Below are positions 8,986-19,150 of a stretch of 64,000 nt of DNA, piece after piece; position 1 is the stretch's first letter, and each line of letters starts with the position of its first letter. The DNA comes from Tessaracoccus defluvii (GTDB lineage: Bacteria; Actinomycetota; Actinomycetes; Propionibacteriales; Propionibacteriaceae), in contig NZ_CP060789.1 in assembly GCF_014489575.1 (NCBI RefSeq), positions 124,001-188,000 on the forward strand, given 5' to 3'. The notes beneath the pieces were generated by a model. The model saw only the letters and a program-made list of their open reading frames with translations. It ran no database searches and had not been told where the DNA came from. The translations under genes and the position numbers were made by a program.

Positions 8986-9653
8986 TGTCGCGCATCGGAG
9001 TCGTCACCTTCCCGGGTTCGCTCGACGACCAGGACGCGCTACGCGCCGTCCGGCTGGCGGGCGCGGAGGCCGTCCCGTTGTGGCACGGCTCCGACTCCAT
9101 CGACGGGGTGGACGCCATCATCCTGCCCGGCGGCTTCTCCTACGGTGACTACCTGCGCTGCGGCGCCATCGCCCGGTTCAGCCCGATCATGTCGACGGTG
9201 ATCGACGCGGCCAACGCGGGCATGCCGGTCCTCGGCATCTGCAACGGTTTTCAGCTGCTCTGTGAGGCCCACCTGCTCGAGGGTGCGATGATCCGTAACG
9301 CCGGTCAGCAGTTCATCTGCCGCGATGAGCGGCTGCGGGTCGAGACGATCGACACCACCTGGACCTGTGATTTCTCCAAGGGGCAGGAGATCACCATCGC
9401 GCTGAAGAACGGCGAGGGAAACTATCAGGCGTCCCCTGAGACGCTGCGGAAGCTGGAAGACAACGACCAGGTGGTGTTCCGCTACCTCGACAATCCCAAC
9501 GGTTCGGCCAACGACATCGCGGGGATCACGAACGATCGGGGCAATGTCGTCGGCCTGATGCCGCACCCCGAGCACAACGTCGAGGAGCTGACCGGCGCCT
9601 CGCTCGACGGCGCCGGGTTCTTCAGCTCGGTGCTCAGTTTTCTCGCGCGCTGA
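8985..9653 (+). CDS. purQ: Phosphoribosylformylglycinamidine synthase subunit PurQ (glutaminase)
   Basis: A class I glutamine amidotransferase of 222 residues that supplies ammonia to PurL. The nucleophile Cys86 sits in GICNGFQLL, and the His-Glu pair is in MPHPEHN near the C-terminus. [13 protein letters not shown] is the family signature. It is coupled to purS by a TGATG overlap. Just downstream the DNA becomes a patch of mobile-element debris, while the partner purL lies 6 kb further on. Confidence 0.96.
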   Translation: MSRIGVVTFPGSLDDQDALRAVRLAGAEAVPLWHGSDSIDGVDAIILPGGFSYGDYLRCGAIARFSPIMSTVIDAANAGMPVLGICNGFQLLCEAHLLEGAMIRNAGQQFICRDERLRVETIDTTWTCDFSKGQEITIALKNGEGNYQASPETLRKLEDNDQVVFRYLDNPNGSANDIAGITNDRGNVVGLMPHPEHNVEELTGASLDGAGFFSSVLSFLAR

Positions 9654-9784
9654 CGCTGGCGCAGCCGTCGAATCCGGGCCCTCGCTCAGACTGAACTCAA
9701 CATTCACGTTCTCTGTTGCTTACCCACGGTAAGGGCCGATATGGTGCCCTCCAGGAGTACTGTCAGCCGACGCTTCTATGTTTG

Positions 9785-10006
9785 TCAAGTGTTGAGGAGA
9801 TTGAAGACTCGGCGGGCGATGGCTCGTTTCAGGCAGCGTTGGATGTGTCGGGTCGGGAGGCCTTCGGCGCGTCGGCGTTCGATGTAGGCCCGGGTTTCTG
9901 GGTGACCTCGCCAGCGGGTCAGCATGATCGTGTGGATCGCTTTGTTGAGGCGTCGGTCTCCGCCTCTGTTCAGCCGGTGACGGGTCGTGTTCCCCGATGA
10001 TGCTGG
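9785..10006 (-). mobile_element. IS110-family transposase remnant (C-terminal fragment)
   Basis: On the minus strand about 74 codons match the C-terminal part of IS110-type DEDD transposases: PASSGNTTRHRLNRGGDRRLN, then RGHPETRAYIERRRAEG and IQRCLKRAIARR, ending in a stop at 9785-9787. The catalytic N-terminal domain is absent. Upstream of PASSG the frame runs into unrelated SdrD-type coding sequence, so the element is truncated and immobile. The 131 bases between purQ and this fragment show no gene and are probably IS flank. Confidence 0.75.
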
Positions 10007-10337
10007 CAGGGGCGGCAAGCACGTCACGGACATCCACGGCAACGCCGTCGCCCCGGTCGTGACGGACGCTAACGGCAAGTACCTGTTCGAGAACCTGCCG
10101 GTCCTCGCAGCGGGTCAGTCCTACACCGTCCGCATCGACCTGGCGAAGTCGCAGACGGCGCTCAAGGGCCTCGTCCCGACCCAGGCACGCCAGGGTGACC
10201 GGATCGGCGACTCGGACGACTGGTCGGCGAGCAGCCAGGGCCTGACGCTGAACGGCGAGCAGGACCTCACGCTGGACTTCGGGTTCATCGTGCGGCCGGC
10301 CGACCCCAAGCCGGGCATGCCCAACACGGGCTTCTGA
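9987..10337 (+). pseudogene. Fragment of an SdrD B-like surface protein, 5' end lost at the IS junction
   Basis: The frame encodes one Ig-like SdrD/Cna-B module: VTDANGKYLFENLP, QSYTVRID, then QARQGDRIGDSDDW and LDFGFI. Such modules are stalk repeats in secreted adhesins. The first 10-15 codons belong to the IS110 remnant on the other strand, so the native N-terminus and signal peptide are gone and the ATG is fortuitous. The end is PGMPNTGF followed by stop. That resembles a sortase LPXTG box, but no hydrophobic span or basic tail follows. It is almost surely the non-functional tail of a formerly larger gene. Confidence 0.6.
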
Positions 10338-10348
10338 CCCGTCCCTGA

Positions 10349-10382
10349 CAGCTGCCCCGGAGGTGTTCCTCCGGGGCAGCTG
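10349..10382 (+). terminator. Rho-independent-type terminator
   Basis: A perfect 15-bp stem (CAGCTGCCCCGGAGG and its complement) with a TGTT loop, followed by CCGTTTT. It ends the SdrD-fragment transcript before pepN. Confidence 0.85.
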
Positions 10383-10459
10383 CCGTTTTCGGAGGGGAAA
10401 CCGGCTCTCAGGGTCGCACCCCGGAGGCGGTTCCCGCCCGCCCCGGCGTTGGTGGTTGG

Positions 10460-12952
10460 ATGGATTCCATGTCCGCCAACCTCACCCAGCTCGAGACGGC
10501 GGCCCGCGCGGCCGCCGTCACCCTCCACGCCTACCGCGTCGATGTCGACGTGCGCGACGCCCGCGACGAGGCGGTGACGCAGTTCCCCGTCGTCTCCGAG
10601 ATCGAGCTCACCACCACCGCCCCCGACACCTGGATCGACTTCATCGGCACCGTCGACGGCGTCACCGTCGACGGCGAGGCCCGCCCCGTCGACCACGATG
10701 GCGCACGCCTCCGGCTCACCGGCCTGACCACCGGCACGCCGATCGTCGTGCGCGTCGCGGGCCGAGGCGTGTACTCGCGCACCGGCGAGGGGCTGCACCG
10801 CTTCATCGACCCCGTCGACGGCGAGACCTACCTCTACACGCAGTACGAGCCGTCCGACGCGCGCCGCGTGTTCCCCAACTTCGAGCAGCCCGACATGCGC
10901 GCCCCCTTCACGTTCACGCTGACTGGCCCTGCGCAGTGGTGGCTCGGCTCCAACCAGCACGAGGAGAGCCGCCAGGAGGTGGCCGACGGCGTCGTCCGCG
11001 TCACCTTCGCTCCCTCCCAGCCGCTGTCGACCTACATCACCTGCCTCTGCGCCGGCCCCTACCACCGGGTGCAGGATGCCTGGGGCGAGCTCGAACTCGG
11101 GCTCCTGTGCCGCCGCAGCCTCGCCCCCTACCTCGACGCCGACGAGCTCTTCCGCGAGACGAAGGCCGGGTTCGGCTGGTTCACCACCCACTTCGGCGAC
11201 TACCCGTGGGGCACCAAGTACGACCAGATCTTCGTGCCCGAGTACAACCTCGGCGCCATGGAGAACCCGGGCCTTGTCACCTTCACCGAGGCCTACCTGT
11301 TCCGCTCGACGGCGACCCCGGCGCAGCTGCAGGCCCGCTGCAACACGCTGGTGCACGAGATGAGCCACATGTGGTTCGGCGACCTGGTGACGTGCCGCTG
11401 GTGGGGCGACCTGTGGCTCAAGGAGAGCTTCGCCGAGTTCATGGGCAGCCATGTCTCCGTCGAGGCCTGCGGGTTCGACGAGGGCTGGGTCAACTTCGCG
11501 ACGGGCCGCAAGGTCGGCGCCTACCAAGCCGACTCCATGCCCACCACGCACCCCGTCGTCGCCGGCATCGACGACCTCGAGGCCGCCAAGACCAACTTCG
11601 ACCGCATCACCTACTCCAAGGGTGCCTCCGCGCTGACGCAGCTGGTGCACTACGTCGGACTCGACGCCTTCCTCGCCGGTTCGCGCCGCTACTTCGCCGC
11701 CCACGCCTTCGGTTCCGGCACCCTCACCGACTTCGTCGCCGCGCTCGACGCCGAGACCGTTCAGGACCTCAGCGGCTGGATCGGCGCTTGGCTGGAGACC
11801 GCCGGCCACGACACGCTGCGGCCGGACGTCACCCTCGCCGACGACGGCACCGTCGCGACGCTGCGCATCGAACGCATCAGCCCCGACGACGCCCGCCGTC
11901 CCCACGCCACGACCGTCGGCCGCTACGGCCTCGTCGACGGAAAGCTCCGCCTTCTCGGCCGCGACGACGTCCTCATCGACGCCGACGTGACCGTCGTCGC
12001 CGTCCAGGACGGTGCCGCAGGCCCCGACCTCGTCCTCGTCAACGACCTCGACCGGACCTTCGCCGCGGTCGCGCTCGACGACCGCGGCCGCGACGTCCTG
12101 CTGCGCCACATAGGCGACCTCGAGCCGTTGGCCCGCGCGGTCGCCTGGACGGCGCTGTGGACCGAGTTGCGCACAGGCCGGCTGACGTCGCGCGACTTCG
12201 TCAGCGCCGTCCTCGGGGCGGGGGAGGCACAGAGCGGCCTGCTCGCCGCCGTGCTGAACTGGGCGCTGACCGCCGTCTCCCGCTACACGCCGGAGGCGGA
12301 GGCCTCCGTCCTCGCCGTCGCCTGGCGCGACGGTGCCCGGGAGGCGCTGACCGGCGCCGAGCCGGGCTCTGCCGCCCAGCTGCTGTGGGCGAAGGCCTAC
12401 CTGAGCGCCGCGGCCCTCGCCCCGCAGGACGTCGCCTGGGTGCTGGGCGGAGAGGTCCAGGGGCTGGAGGTCTCCGTCGACCTCACCTGGCTCGCGTGGC
12501 AGAGCCTCGCCACGCAGGGGAAGGCGACCGACACCGAGCTGGACGCCGTCCTCGCAGCCGACGACACCGCCGCCGGCAAGGTCGCCCGGCTCCGCTGCTG
12601 GGCGTCGCAACCCGACGGCGCCGTCAAGGCCGAGGCGTGGCGCAGGGCGCACGTCGTCGGCGGAGAGACGAACGAGCATGTCGATGCGCTGCTGGCCGGG
12701 GTCGGGGCGCTTGGCCAGGGCACGCTGCGGGCGCTGTTCGCCGATGCCTACTTCGACGGCCTGGAGAGCGTGTGGCGCGACCACCCGATCGAGATCGCCA
12801 TGCGGCTGGTCCGCGGCGGATTCCCCGACGACGGCCTCGGCGCCGGCTCCGACTGGCTAGCCGCCCACCCGCAGGCCCCCCGTACGCTGCGGCGGCTTGT
12901 GACCGAGGCGGTGCACGAGGCCGAGGTCGCGGCGACGGCCAGGCGCGACTGA
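10460..12952 (+). CDS. pepN: Aminopeptidase N (M1 zinc metallopeptidase)
   Basis: An 830-residue M1 aminopeptidase that removes N-terminal residues from peptides in the cytoplasm. The exopeptidase motif GAMENPG lies near residue 266. The zinc site is HEMSH at 299-303, with the third ligand Glu in KESFAEF about 19 residues later. A long helical ERAP1-like C-terminal domain follows. The length matches actinobacterial PepN. An alternative ATG three codons downstream (10469) is equally plausible. The gene stands alone and is bounded by hairpin terminators on both sides. Confidence 0.93.
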   Translation: MDSMSANLTQLETAARAAAVTLHAYRVDVDVRDARDEAVTQFPVVSEIELTTTAPDTWIDFIGTVDGVTVDGEARPVDHDGARLRLTGLTTGTPIVVRVAGRGVYSRTGEGLHRFIDPVDGETYLYTQYEPSDARRVFPNFEQPDMRAPFTFTLTGPAQWWLGSNQHEESRQEVADGVVRVTFAPSQPLSTYITCLCAGPYHRVQDAWGELELGLLCRRSLAPYLDADELFRETKAGFGWFTTHFGDYPWGTKYDQIFVPEYNLGAMENPGLVTFTEAYLFRSTATPAQLQARCNTLVHEMSHMWFGDLVTCRWWGDLWLKESFAEFMGSHVSVEACGFDEGWVNFATGRKVGAYQADSMPTTHPVVAGIDDLEAAKTNFDRITYSKGASALTQLVHYVGLDAFLAGSRRYFAAHAFGSGTLTDFVAALDAETVQDLSGWIGAWLETAGHDTLRPDVTLADDGTVATLRIERISPDDARRPHATTVGRYGLVDGKLRLLGRDDVLIDADVTVVAVQDGAAGPDLVLVNDLDRTFAAVALDDRGRDVLLRHIGDLEPLARAVAWTALWTELRTGRLTSRDFVSAVLGAGEAQSGLLAAVLNWALTAVSRYTPEAEASVLAVAWRDGAREALTGAEPGSAAQLLWAKAYLSAAALAPQDVAWVLGGEVQGLEVSVDLTWLAWQSLATQGKATDTELDAVLAADDTAAGKVARLRCWASQPDGAVKAEAWRRAHVVGGETNEHVDALLAGVGALGQGTLRALFADAYFDGLESVWRDHPIEIAMRLVRGGFPDDGLGAGSDWLAAHPQAPRTLRRLVTEAVHEAEVAATARRD

Positions 12953-12971
12953 CACCCATCCGCGGACGGGC

Positions 12972-13015
12972 CAGGGCCCCCGGCACGGATCCTCAGATCC
13001 GGGCCGGGGGCCCTG
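12972..13015. terminator. Bidirectional terminator between pepN and the subtilase gene
   Basis: An outer 13-bp perfect stem (CAGGGCCCCCGGC with its complement at 13003-13015) holds an inner GGATC/GATCC stem. The location between two converging stops suits a two-way terminator. Confidence 0.8.
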
Positions 13016-13049
13016 ACGTCACGGGTGAAGGAGGTGTCGGCCCCGCCGC

Positions 13050-15725
13050 CTATTTCTTCGGCTTCGGGCCGTTGCCCGTACCCGTGTCCGCGCCGTCGCC
13101 GTAGGCGATGGTCACGGGATCGAGGGCCATGGTCTCCCAGTGGGCCGGGTTCGACGGATCGCCCAGCGCCTTCAGCACGCGCAGTTCCAGCACGTAGCTG
13201 CCGTTATCGACGCGACGCACCTTCCCGTTCTTGCCGTTGTTGCCCTGGTAGGTGCCGTCCCACGCGATCGTGGCGATGTCGCCCAGGCGACCCAGCTCGA
13301 GGGTCTCCGCGTAGTTGATGAAGTTGCTGTGCACCTTCGCACCCTTCGTGCCGTCCGCCTTCGCCTTGTAGACGTCGATGTACAGGTTGGACACGGGGTA
13401 GGCCAGGTAGAGCGCCACGTACGGAACGTCGTTGCCGACCATCGAGTAGGTGTGGAACGGCTCCGCGGGGAACAGGTCCTCCCCGTCGACGAACGCGGTC
13501 GCGGCGAACTCGAGCGCAGTCAGCGCCTGGTAGTCGCCGGAGAGGCCCGCGAACGGGATCACCAGCTGGTCGGCATCCGACGTCAGGGTCACCCAGCCGC
13601 CGTAGATGATGCCGTCCTCGCCGAAGTCCTCGCCGATGCGCACCTGCACGGTGGCCGTTCCGCCTGCAGGGACGGTGACCGAGTTCGCGGTGAACTCGAC
13701 GTCGGCGTAGGCCGCGTAGAAGCTGATCGCGTCCGTTGCCCCGCCGGTGGCGATGCCGTTGGCGACGCCGAGCTGGTACGTGACCGCCTCGGCCGAAGAG
13801 TTCGACACGGTGATGGTGGTGGTGACGGGGCCCGCCTCACCCTCGCCGAGCGAGATCTTCTGCGGGGACACGGAGGTCGCCGTCGTCAGTGCCTGCGGGA
13901 TGTCGATGAGGCCGCCACCCTGCCGGTGCACCGGCTCCAGGTAGCCGTCGTCGCCCAGCAGACCCCAGGTGAACGGGTCGGCCGTGTTGGTCAGGAGCTT
14001 GCGCACCTCCAGCGGCGCCAGGTCACCCCTCGCCTCGAGGAGCAGCGCCGCGGCGCCTGCCACGTGCGGAGCCGACATCGAGGTGCCGCCCATGGTGGTG
14101 TGGCCGCCCTTCTCCAGCGGGTAGGTGGAGTAGATGCTGCCGCCGGGCGCCGAGACGTCCGGGTTCAGCGTCAGGTCGGCTGCCAGCCCGTACGAGCTGA
14201 AGTCGGACTGATAGCCGCCGGTCGGGTTCGGGAACCGCTTGGGCTCGGCAGAGAATTCGATCATCGTCGAACCACCGCCGGCGACGATCTCGGCCGCGAG
14301 CGCCGCGCCGTCGGTCTGCAGCAGGCTGACGGCCGGGATCGTGATCTCGGTATCGCCCTCGACGGTCATGTTGATGACGCCGGAGGTGTTGTTGTAGATC
14401 AGGGCGGCCTCGTAGCCGGCGTTCTGCGCGTTGAGCGTCTTCTCGTGGAAGCTGCACGTGCCTCGCGAGATCAGCAGCGCCAGGCCGGGGCCTGCGGCGT
14501 CGGGAACCGGCTCGCACGCGAGCACCGGGTCGGCCGCGACCAGGGTCAGCGTCTCGCCACCCGTCGGATCGGGGGCGCCGGTGGCACCCATGAAGGGGAA
14601 CTCGGTGCCTGCGGCGCTGGTCACGTAGTTCGCCATGTACTCCAGGTTGTCCACAGAGCCGACGGAGATGACCTTCTTCGCGACGGCCGGGGCTCCGCTC
14701 GAGAACGTGCCCGCCGTGCCCTCGTTGCCCTGCGAGACGACGACAACAACGCCGGCGTCGACGAGGCGGTCCGCCACCACGGCCGTCGGGTACGTCGGCC
14801 ACGTCTCGAAGGAAGCGCCCAGGCTCATGTTGATGACGTCCATGCCGTCCGCGTGGGCGCGCTCCATGGCCTGCAGGATCACGTCGGTGTCGCTACTGGC
14901 GTTCTCACCGCAGCCGAACACCCGGTAGGCGCCGAACGTCACCTCTGGGGCGACGCCGGTGACCTCGCCGTCGGCGCCGACGATGCCGGCCACGTGTGAG
15001 CCGTGGCCCATGCAGTCATCGGGGTAGGCGTCGGGGCGGGGCGTCGTGACGGCGGGGTCGGTGCCGCCGGCGTCGTAGTCGTCGCCGACGAAGTCCCAGC
15101 CGTACGCGACGCGCTCACCGGGGAAGTCGGCGGTCTGGTCATTGATGCCGGAGCCGCCGAGGTCGGGATGGTTGTAGTCGATGCCGCTGTCGATGATGCC
15201 GACTTTGATGCCCTTGCCCGTGAAGCCGAGCTCATTATTAGCGACGTCGGCCCCGGTCATCCCGCGGGCGGTGTCGATGTTGGGGACGGCGGCGTCGAGG
15301 GCCGGCCGGGTGACGGTGACCACCGGGTAGACCCCCTTGACGCCCGCGGTGGAGGCGAGCTTCTTCGCGCTGGCCAGGTCGGCCTTGACCGTCACACCGT
15401 TCCAGAGGCTGCTGTAGCTGCGGTTGACGGTGACGGTGGCGCCTGCGGCCTTCGCGGCCGCGACTGCCTTGTCCTGCGCCTTCTTCGCCGCTGCGGCCGA
15501 GCCGCCCTTGACCTGCGGGTTCCCGTCGACTTCGACGAACCAGCGGCCGGTCAGGGCGCCGCCGTCGAACGCCGCGAGCATCTCCTCGAACGACGGTCGC
15601 TCGACGGGGATGGGGGCGGGCAGATCGTCTGCGGTGGCTGTACCCAGTTGGCCGACGCATAATGCGGTGGCCAGCAGGGAGACGCCTACGGCACGGATCA
15701 CGGCGCCGATGCGTGGTTGGGACAT
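13050..15725 (-). CDS. Secreted subtilisin-family (S8) serine protease with PA domain
   Basis: An 891-residue extracellular protease. It has a signal peptide (residues 1-32, ending ATA-DD) and an inhibitor-I9-like propeptide to about residue 140. The S8 catalytic domain has Asp179 in [12 protein letters not shown], His241 in GHGSHVAG and Ser549 in [11 protein letters not shown]. Between His and Ser lies a protease-associated (PA) insert, typical of lactocepin/C5a-peptidase-like enzymes. The C-terminal third is a beta-sandwich Fn3-like region. There is no sortase signal, so it is probably released. The ribosome site GGGAGGAG precedes the ATG. It is divergent from purL across 182 bases. Confidence 0.9.
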   Translation of the reverse strand: MSQPRIGAVIRAVGVSLLATALCVGQLGTATADDLPAPIPVERPSFEEMLAAFDGGALTGRWFVEVDGNPQVKGGSAAAAKKAQDKAVAAAKAAGATVTVNRSYSSLWNGVTVKADLASAKKLASTAGVKGVYPVVTVTRPALDAAVPNIDTARGMTGADVANNELGFTGKGIKVGIIDSGIDYNHPDLGGSGINDQTADFPGERVAYGWDFVGDDYDAGGTDPAVTTPRPDAYPDDCMGHGSHVAGIVGADGEVTGVAPEVTFGAYRVFGCGENASSDTDVILQAMERAHADGMDVINMSLGASFETWPTYPTAVVADRLVDAGVVVVVSQGNEGTAGTFSSGAPAVAKKVISVGSVDNLEYMANYVTSAAGTEFPFMGATGAPDPTGGETLTLVAADPVLACEPVPDAAGPGLALLISRGTCSFHEKTLNAQNAGYEAALIYNNTSGVINMTVEGDTEITIPAVSLLQTDGAALAAEIVAGGGSTMIEFSAEPKRFPNPTGGYQSDFSSYGLAADLTLNPDVSAPGGSIYSTYPLEKGGHTTMGGTSMSAPHVAGAAALLLEARGDLAPLEVRKLLTNTADPFTWGLLGDDGYLEPVHRQGGGLIDIPQALTTATSVSPQKISLGEGEAGPVTTTITVSNSSAEAVTYQLGVANGIATGGATDAISFYAAYADVEFTANSVTVPAGGTATVQVRIGEDFGEDGIIYGGWVTLTSDADQLVIPFAGLSGDYQALTALEFAATAFVDGEDLFPAEPFHTYSMVGNDVPYVALYLAYPVSNLYIDVYKAKADGTKGAKVHSNFINYAETLELGRLGDIATIAWDGTYQGNNGKNGKVRRVDNGSYVLELRVLKALGDPSNPAHWETMALDPVTIAYGDGADTGTGNGPKPKK

Positions 15726-15894
15726 GGGTTCTCCTCCCGGGTAGACGGCAGAGTGCCGCCAGCGGATGGGCGCACATTGCCACCGGGATGGCCCACAGTG
15801 GCCGGAATCGGCGATTCGGTTGTCTTTCGGCCCACGACCGTCGCGGCGTGACGTGTCGGAAGTGGCCGAAGGATGGCCCCCGCGTCGTTCCCGG

Positions 15895-15900
15895 TAGATT
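15895..15900 (+). promoter_or_regulatory. purL -10 box, leaderless arrangement
   Basis: TAGATT lies 7 nt before the GTG of purL. No ribosome-binding sequence lies between them, as at purC and purS. Confidence 0.55.
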
Positions 15901-15907
15901 GGCCCCC

Positions 15908-18163
15908 GTGGCAGACACTGTTGAGCACGCAGCCCAGACTCCCGAGCTTGAGCAGCCGTACGCGGCCCTCGGCGTGAAGGACGACGAGTACGCCAGGATC
16001 CGTGAGATCCTCGGGCGCCGTCCCACCTCGGCGGAACTGGCCATGTATTCCGTGATGTGGTCGGAGCACTGCTCCTACAAGTCGTCGAAGGTGCACCTGA
16101 AGAACTTCGGCACGCTCAGCCAGGAGACCCCACGCGGGCCGCTTCTGGCGGGCATCGGCGAGAACGCTGGCGTCGTCGACATCGGCGGCGGCTACGCCGT
16201 CACCTTCAAGGCGGAGTCGCACAACCACCCCTCGTACGTCGAGCCCTACCAGGGTGCGGCGACGGGCGTCGGCGGCATCGTCCGCGACATCCTCGCCATG
16301 GGAGCGCGCCCGATCGGCGTGATGGACTCGCTGCGTTTCGGGCCCCTCGACGAGCCCGACACCCACCGCGTGCTGCCCGGCGTCGTCGCCGGCGTCGGCG
16401 GCTACGGCAACTGCCTCGGGCTGCCCAACATCGGTGGCGAGGTCCAGTTCGACGCGTCCTACCTCGGCAACCCGCTGGTCAACGCCCTGTGCGTCGGCGT
16501 GCTCCGCCACGAGGACCTGCACCTCGCCCACGCCAGCGGCGTCGGCAACCAGGTGATCCTGTTCGGCGCGGCCACCGGCGGCGACGGCATCGGCGGCGCG
16601 TCCATCCTCGCGTCCGAGACCTTCGACGAGACCGGACCGGCGAAGCGGCCCAGCGTCCAGGTGGGCGACCCGTTCATGGAGAAGCTCCTGATCGAATGCA
16701 CGCTCGAGCTGTTCCAGGCCGGCATCGTCAACGGAATCCAGGACTTCGGCGCGGCGGGCATCTCGTGCGCCACCTCCGAGCTGGCGTCGGCGGGCGACGG
16801 CGGCATGTTCGTCAACCTCGACCTCGTCCCGCTGCGTGACCCGAACCTTGCTCCCGAGGAGATCCTCATGAGCGAGTCGCAGGAGCGGATGATGGCGGTC
16901 GTCGAGCCGGCCAATGTCGAGCGGTTCATGGAGATCTGCGCCAAGTGGGACGTGCTCGCCACCGTCATCGGCGAGGTCATCGAGGGTGACCGACTGATCA
17001 TCTCGTGGCACGGCGAGACCATCGTCGACGTCGACCCGAAGACGGTCGCCCACGACGGCCCGGTCTACGAGCGCCCCTACCACCGGCCGGAGTGGCTCGA
17101 CGCCGTCCAGGCCGACAGGGCAGAGGACCTGCCCCGCGACAACTCGCCCGGGGCCCTGCGTGCCACGCTGCTGGGCATCCTCGCCCACCCGAACGTGGCG
17201 GACAAGACCTGGGTCACGCAGCAGTACGACCGCTACGTCCGCGGCAACACCGTGCTCGCCCAGCCCGACAACTCCGGCATGCTGCGCATCGACGAGGAGT
17301 CCGGGCTCGGGATCGCGCTCGCGCTCGACGCCAACTCGCGGTTCACGTACCTGAACCCCTACCTCGGCGCACAGTTGTCGCTGGCAGAGGCGTACCGTAA
17401 CGTCGCCGTCTCCGGCGCCGAGCCGGTGGCGATCACGGACTGCCTCAACTTCGGCTCCCCGGAGGACCCCGAGGTGATGTGGACGTTCGTGGAGGCCATC
17501 CTCGGCCTCGTCGACGCCTGCCGGGAGCTCGGGGTGCCCGTCACGGGCGGCAACGTCTCCCTGTACAACCAGACGGCCTCCACGCCTATCCTGCCGACGC
17601 CGACCATCGGCGTCCTCGGCGTGATCGACGACGTCGCGACCCGGCTCCGCTCGGGCTTCACCCACGCGGGCGACGCGATCCTCCTGCTCGGCGAGACCCG
17701 CGAGGAGCTCTCCGGCTCGATCTGGGCCGCAGTCGCCGGCGACGGGCACCTGGGCGGGCAGCCGCCGAAGGTGGACCTGGCCGCCGAGGCCGCACTGGCC
17801 CGGGTCATGGGCGAGTCCGCGCGCCGCGGCCTGCTCAGCTCCGCGCACGACCTGAGCGACGGCGGCCTCGCCGTCGCGCTCGCCGAGTCGGCGTTCCGCG
17901 GTGGGCTCGGGTTCGCCGTGACGCTGCCCGGGACGGACGCCACCGTCGACCTCTTCTCCGAGTCCGCGGCCCGCGCCGTCGTGTCGCTGCCCGGCGACAC
18001 CGTGGCCGACTTCGAGGCGCTCTGCGCGGAACACGGAGTTCCGACCAGGCGGCTCGGCGAGGTCACGGGCGACGACGAACTGGAGTTCGTCGGGCTCGTC
18101 ACCACGCCGCTCGCGGAGGCTCGCGACGCGTGGTCGTCCACGCTGCCGGCGGCCCTGAACTGA
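15908..18163 (+). CDS. purL: Phosphoribosylformylglycinamidine synthase subunit PurL
   Basis: A 751-residue small-type PurL, the ATP-dependent synthetase of step 4 of purine synthesis, partnered by PurS and PurQ. Motifs seen are [12 protein letters not shown], the ADP/Mg motif [18 protein letters not shown], and the second repeat with NVSLYNQT and [16 protein letters not shown]. The frame is open upstream, but the GTG at 15908 gives the normal N-terminus ([20 protein letters not shown]) and matches the -10 box. A sulfotransferase gene follows after 26 bases. Confidence 0.95.
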   Translation: MADTVEHAAQTPELEQPYAALGVKDDEYARIREILGRRPTSAELAMYSVMWSEHCSYKSSKVHLKNFGTLSQETPRGPLLAGIGENAGVVDIGGGYAVTFKAESHNHPSYVEPYQGAATGVGGIVRDILAMGARPIGVMDSLRFGPLDEPDTHRVLPGVVAGVGGYGNCLGLPNIGGEVQFDASYLGNPLVNALCVGVLRHEDLHLAHASGVGNQVILFGAATGGDGIGGASILASETFDETGPAKRPSVQVGDPFMEKLLIECTLELFQAGIVNGIQDFGAAGISCATSELASAGDGGMFVNLDLVPLRDPNLAPEEILMSESQERMMAVVEPANVERFMEICAKWDVLATVIGEVIEGDRLIISWHGETIVDVDPKTVAHDGPVYERPYHRPEWLDAVQADRAEDLPRDNSPGALRATLLGILAHPNVADKTWVTQQYDRYVRGNTVLAQPDNSGMLRIDEESGLGIALALDANSRFTYLNPYLGAQLSLAEAYRNVAVSGAEPVAITDCLNFGSPEDPEVMWTFVEAILGLVDACRELGVPVTGGNVSLYNQTASTPILPTPTIGVLGVIDDVATRLRSGFTHAGDAILLLGETREELSGSIWAAVAGDGHLGGQPPKVDLAAEAALARVMGESARRGLLSSAHDLSDGGLAVALAESAFRGGLGFAVTLPGTDATVDLFSESAARAVVSLPGDTVADFEALCAEHGVPTRRLGEVTGDDELEFVGLVTTPLAEARDAWSSTLPAALN

Positions 18164-18189
18164 GCTGAACCGGCCGGGGGAATGGGGCG

Positions 18190-19146
18190 GTGAACGGGCG
18201 GTCGGACGAGACGGCGGCCCGCCCGCGGGTCCTGTTCATCGGCGGCATCGGACGCAGCGGCACGACGGTGCTCGAGCGGAGTCTCGGAACCGACCCCCGC
18301 GTCGTCTCGCTCGGCGAGGTGACGCATCTGTGGCAACGCAGTCTCCTCGACGGTGAACTGTGCGGCTGCGGCCTCGCCTTCCGGGAATGCGAATTCTGGC
18401 GGCGGGTCGGGGACCAGGGGTTCGGCGGCTGGGACAGGGTCGACGCAGCCCGCCTGGTCGACCTCAAGGACCGGCTCGACCGCTCCCGCCACACGCCGCG
18501 CTATGCCACAGGTGCCGGTGCCGCGAAGTGGCGCGACGACCTGCAGGAGTACGCCGACCACTATCGCCGCGTCTACTCAGCCGCCCTCGAGGTGTCCGGC
18601 GCTCAGGTGGCCATCGACTCCAGCAAGCAGGCCTCCCTGCCGCATATCCTGCTCGGCCAGGGCCTCGACCTGTTGGTGCTCCACTGCGTGCGCGACAGCC
18701 GCGCCGTCGCCTACTCCTGGATGCAGAAGGTGACCAGGCCGGAGGGACGTGCCGGTGAGGAGCGGCAGTACATGAAGCAGTACTCGCCGGCCACCATCGC
18801 CGGCAAGTGGAACCTGCACAACGCCGTCGTGGACGCCCTCGCGTTGCGGGGGCACCGCCCGCTGCGGCTCCGCTACGAGGATTGGGTCGACGATCCCGTC
18901 GGCTCCGTGGCCCGCGTGCTCGCGTTCGCGGGGCTGGCCGTCGAGGGAGACTCAGGGCGCATCGGTGCCACCTGGGTCGACCTGGCGCCGGCCCACACCT
19001 GCAGCGGTAACCCCATGCGGTTCACCGTCGGACGGGTCGACATCCGCCGCGACCAACGGTGGGAGCAGGGCCTGTCACGTCGGGACAGGACCCTGGTCAC
19101 CGCGCTCACCTGGCCGTTCCTGCTGCGCTACGGCTACCGCCCCTGA
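18190..19146 (+). CDS. PAPS-dependent sulfotransferase
   Basis: A 318-residue sulfotransferase that would move sulfate from PAPS to a hydroxyl acceptor. The 5'-phosphosulfate loop is FIGGIGRSGTTVLERSL at residues 16-32. The 3'-phosphate segment is VRDSRAVAYSWM near residue 175. The family's typical CGCG-like stretch appears as LCGCGLAFRECEFW. There is no signal peptide or transmembrane span, so sulfation is probably cytoplasmic. The GTG start is preceded by a GGGGG stretch. It converges on the PAPS synthesis genes with a 4-nt gap, and a second sulfotransferase lies at 34228. Both would depend on those genes. Confidence 0.83.
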   Translation: MNGRSDETAARPRVLFIGGIGRSGTTVLERSLGTDPRVVSLGEVTHLWQRSLLDGELCGCGLAFRECEFWRRVGDQGFGGWDRVDAARLVDLKDRLDRSRHTPRYATGAGAAKWRDDLQEYADHYRRVYSAALEVSGAQVAIDSSKQASLPHILLGQGLDLLVLHCVRDSRAVAYSWMQKVTRPEGRAGEERQYMKQYSPATIAGKWNLHNAVVDALALRGHRPLRLRYEDWVDDPVGSVARVLAFAGLAVEGDSGRIGATWVDLAPAHTCSGNPMRFTVGRVDIRRDQRWEQGLSRRDRTLVTALTWPFLLRYGYRP

Positions 19147-19150
19147 CGGT

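Noticed and set aside
10317-10337. PNTGF end of the SdrD-type fragment as a sortase anchor
   Set aside because: No hydrophobic span or basic tail follows the motif, and the gene has lost its signal peptide.
10121-12784. Long minus-strand frame across pepN
   Set aside because: No domain, no ribosome site, and pepN motifs are unambiguous on the other strand.
15662-15907. Upstream extension of purL in the same frame
   Set aside because: It reads Arg/Gly-rich non-family sequence overlapping the subtilase start; the -10 box and family N-terminus support the GTG at 15908.
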